The notes beneath the pieces were generated by a model, which did not search any database, was not told the origin of the DNA, and saw only the letters and a program-made list of their open reading frames with translations. Of a DNA stretch of 64,000 nucleotides, positions 62,056-64,000 are shown piece after piece (positions within the stretch are counted from its first letter, which is position 1; every line of letters begins with the position of its first letter). The position numbers and the translations under genes were made by a program. Source of the stretch: Combretum micranthum (lineage: Eukaryota > Streptophyta > Magnoliopsida > Myrtales > Combretaceae); assembly GCA_024138025.1 (NCBI GenBank), contig JAMXBD010000012.1, forward strand, positions 930,001 to 994,000, read 5' to 3'.

Positions 62056-62992
62056 CTATTCCTGCAGAGCAATTTTCCATTCTAAATCTCTTAATACTTT
62101 ATTGATATAGCTTTTCTGAGACAATCCTAACAATCCTTGTGATCTATTGCGAAATATCTCTATTCCTATCACATAGGATGCCTCGCCCATATCTTTCATT
62201 TCAAAAGTTTCAGAGAGAAATTTCTTTACATCATGTAACAAACCCATGTCATTAGTAGCCAAAAGGATATCATCGACATATAAGACCAATATAATAAACT
62301 TGCTCCCACTGACCTTCATATAGATACGATCAATGGTGTTCTCTACAAAACCGTATGATGTAATGGTATTATTGAACTTAATATACCATTGTCGGGAAGC
62401 TTGTTTTAATCCATATATCGACTTCTTTAACTTACACCAAATTTTCTTGTCTGTGGTTATGAAACCTTCAGGTTGGTCCATATAAACTTCCTCTTCTAAG
62501 TCACCATTCAAAAAGGCTTTTTACATCCATTTGGTGAAGCTCTAAATCATAACCACCAAAGCCATAATAATTCTTAAGGAGTCCTTCTTAGAAACTGAGA
62601 GAAGGTCTCTTTATAGTCAATGCCATCTTTTGAGTGTAACCTTTAGCAACAAGTCTGGCCTTGTATCTTTCGATGTTGCCGTTTGAGTCTCGCTTAGTCT
62701 TAAAGACCCATTTACAGCCAACTCGTTTTGATCCTTCAGGCAACTCTACTAGCTCCCAGACTTTATTTACATCCATTGATTTCATCTCTTCCTTCATGGC
62801 ATTGAACCACTTTTCAGAATCACTACATTCCATGGCTTGTCTAAATGAGACTGGATCTTTATCAATGCTTAAGTCAGATTCATGTTCAAGTGAGTAAACC
62901 ACATAGTCATTCGATATAGCTGGTCTTTTCTGTCTCATAGACCTCCGTAATGCCATTTCTTGTGGTGTCCCTTGCTCATTTGTGACTTGCAC
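62056..62992 (-). pseudogene. Copia reverse transcriptase, YVDD intact but frame broken
   Basis: Frame 62992-62588 reads EKWFNAMKEEMKSMDVNKVW, GCKWVFKTKRDSNG and YKARLVAKGYTQK. Frame 62511-62056 reads EEEVYMDQPEGF, KLKKSIYGLKQASRQWY and LVLYVDDILLATND, with the catalytic YVDD retained. Between them, at about 62520-62635, the expected KDGIDYKETFSPV...LHQMDVKTAFLNG region is present but needs several single-base insertions to read through, one at an AAAA run. Confidence 0.88.
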
Positions 62993-63353
62993 ATTGTTGT
63001 TTGGTTCACCTTTAATATGGTCACTTTATGTGTTTTGAATATCAACTTGTCATTTCGGCTTGTTGGTTGACTGTGATGCAACAAAAGGAACAACAACCTG
63101 AGTAGAAACACTGGGTATAAGGGTCTCTTCTTGAAATTCTCTAATATCCACCTTTCGTGATTCCCCACTCCCACTAAATTGACCATTTTCAATGAATAGA
63201 GTAATACCAAACTCAACTATTCTTGTACTATGGTTAGGACAATAAAATCTGTACCCTTTTGATTTTTCAAGATAGCCAGAAGTAACCACTAATGGTTCTT
63301 GCATCAAGCTTTCTTTCATGTGGATTATATATCCTTATTTCCGCTGGACAGCC

Positions 63354-63995
63354 CTAAACATGAAGGTGCCTTAAACTAGGTTTCCTGTCTGTCCATAATT
63401 CATAAGGAGTCTTAGAGACTGCTTTACTAGGAACCCTGTTGAGCAGATATGCAGCAGTTTTTAATGCATGCATCCATAAGGATAAAGGTACAGTGCTGTA
63501 AATTAACATACTCTTAACCATATCCATAAGTGTACGATTCCACCTTTGAGCCACACCATTTTGTTGTGGTGTACTAGGCATTGTATACTGTGCACATATG
63601 CCTCGACTTTCAAGGAATTTTGCAATTGGATAAGGACATTGTCCACTTTCATTGAATTTACCATAATATTCACCACCTCTGTCTGATCTCACTGCTTTCA
63701 CATTTCTATCTAACTGCCTTTCAACTTCATTAACAAACACCTCTAGGATGTCAACTGATTGTGGCTTTTCATGCAGCAGATATAAGTAACAATATCGTGA
63801 GTAATCATCAATAAATGTGATGAAATACTTTTCACCACCCCATGTTGGAATGTCAAAAGGACCACAAATATCAGTGTGTATCAATTCAAGGAGTTCATTA
63901 CTTCTTGTGGCTGGATTCTTTGATATATGTCTAGTTTGCTTACCTTTTATGCAATCAACACATATATCCCAGTCAGTAAAATCCAATTGAGGCAA
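63354..63995 (-). pseudogene. Copia integrase core, catalytic Glu replaced by Gln
   Basis: A long open frame (213 codons, entering from beyond 63995) starts in the zinc-binding region (CVDCIKGKQTR). It shows LLELIHTDICGPF (first catalytic Asp), FIDDYSRYCYLYLL, and VRSDRGGEY (second Asp). The third position of the DDE triad, normally Glu in NGVAERRNRTL, reads NGVAQRWNRTL: the codon at 63548-63546 is CAA for the expected GAA. The pattern SLWMHALKTAAYLLNRVPSK then PYELWTDRKP completes the domain. Unless the Gln is a sequencing error, the integrase would be inactive. Confidence 0.88.
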
Positions 63996-64000
63996 GATTT

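Larger units (their letters stand above)
61305..64000 (-). mobile_element. 3' part of a Ty1/copia retrotransposon, runs off the window
   Basis: On the - strand: integrase (63995-63354), a linker with mutated frame (63319-62993), RT (62992-62056) and RNase H (62028 to about 61305). Identity to copia consensus motifs is much higher than in the element at 9686-23731. The frame is broken only by isolated single-base changes, so it is younger. The 5' part (gag, protease, 5' LTR) lies beyond position 64000. It is a different lineage from the first element: it has intact YVDD and an LTKGLPSKTFTGH-type C-terminus. Confidence 0.9.

Overview
The window is AT-rich plant nuclear DNA, most likely from a eudicot. 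It carries two spliced housekeeping-type genes with GT-AG introns, one short single-exon gene, and a large amount of degenerate transposable-element DNA. All calls come from reading the sequence; no database search was run.

Genes. (1) A three-exon type II (class B) J-domain co-chaperone (DnaJ/HSP40) lies on the + strand at 5230-7852. (2) A small single-exon ORF with a basic C-terminal patch and a hydrophobic tail lies on the + strand at 26304-26762; I do not assign it a function. (3) An 18-exon RINGLET/RLT-type homeobox-DDT protein (about 1740 aa, a plant ISWI chromatin-remodelling partner) lies on the - strand at 44954-34622. I could build a complete in-frame model for it.

Layout. 1-5000: a hAT-like element with an exact 8-bp target duplication (210-1322), then a palindromic element with a tRNA-like core (1498-1974). 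Part of that element and the DNA up to about 290 bp upstream of the DnaJ start codon are tandemly duplicated (1600-3209 and 3208-4940). 9686-23731: an old Ty1/copia element on the - strand. Its left LTR is split by a 5.6-kb LTR-like insertion (9990-15607), and the end of its pol is interrupted by a three-armed copy of the palindromic element (17149-17876). 24160-33143: two hAT-like elements bracket about 7.5 kb of cargo (the small gene, an RNase H fragment and a truncated LTR). The exact 8-bp repeat lies only outside the pair, as expected if the block moved as one composite unit. 34622-44954: the RLT gene. 44955-48966: intergenic DNA with local tandem repeats. 48972-59228: nested multi-kilobase LTR-like sequence without coding capacity. 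61305-64000: the 3' part of a second, younger-looking copia element whose integrase lacks the catalytic Glu and whose frame is broken by single-base deletions.

The three genes show no sign of working together. The main interest is structural: the composite hAT block carrying a gene, the palindromic tRNA-like elements with 5-bp target duplications, and the duplicated region upstream of a chaperone gene.
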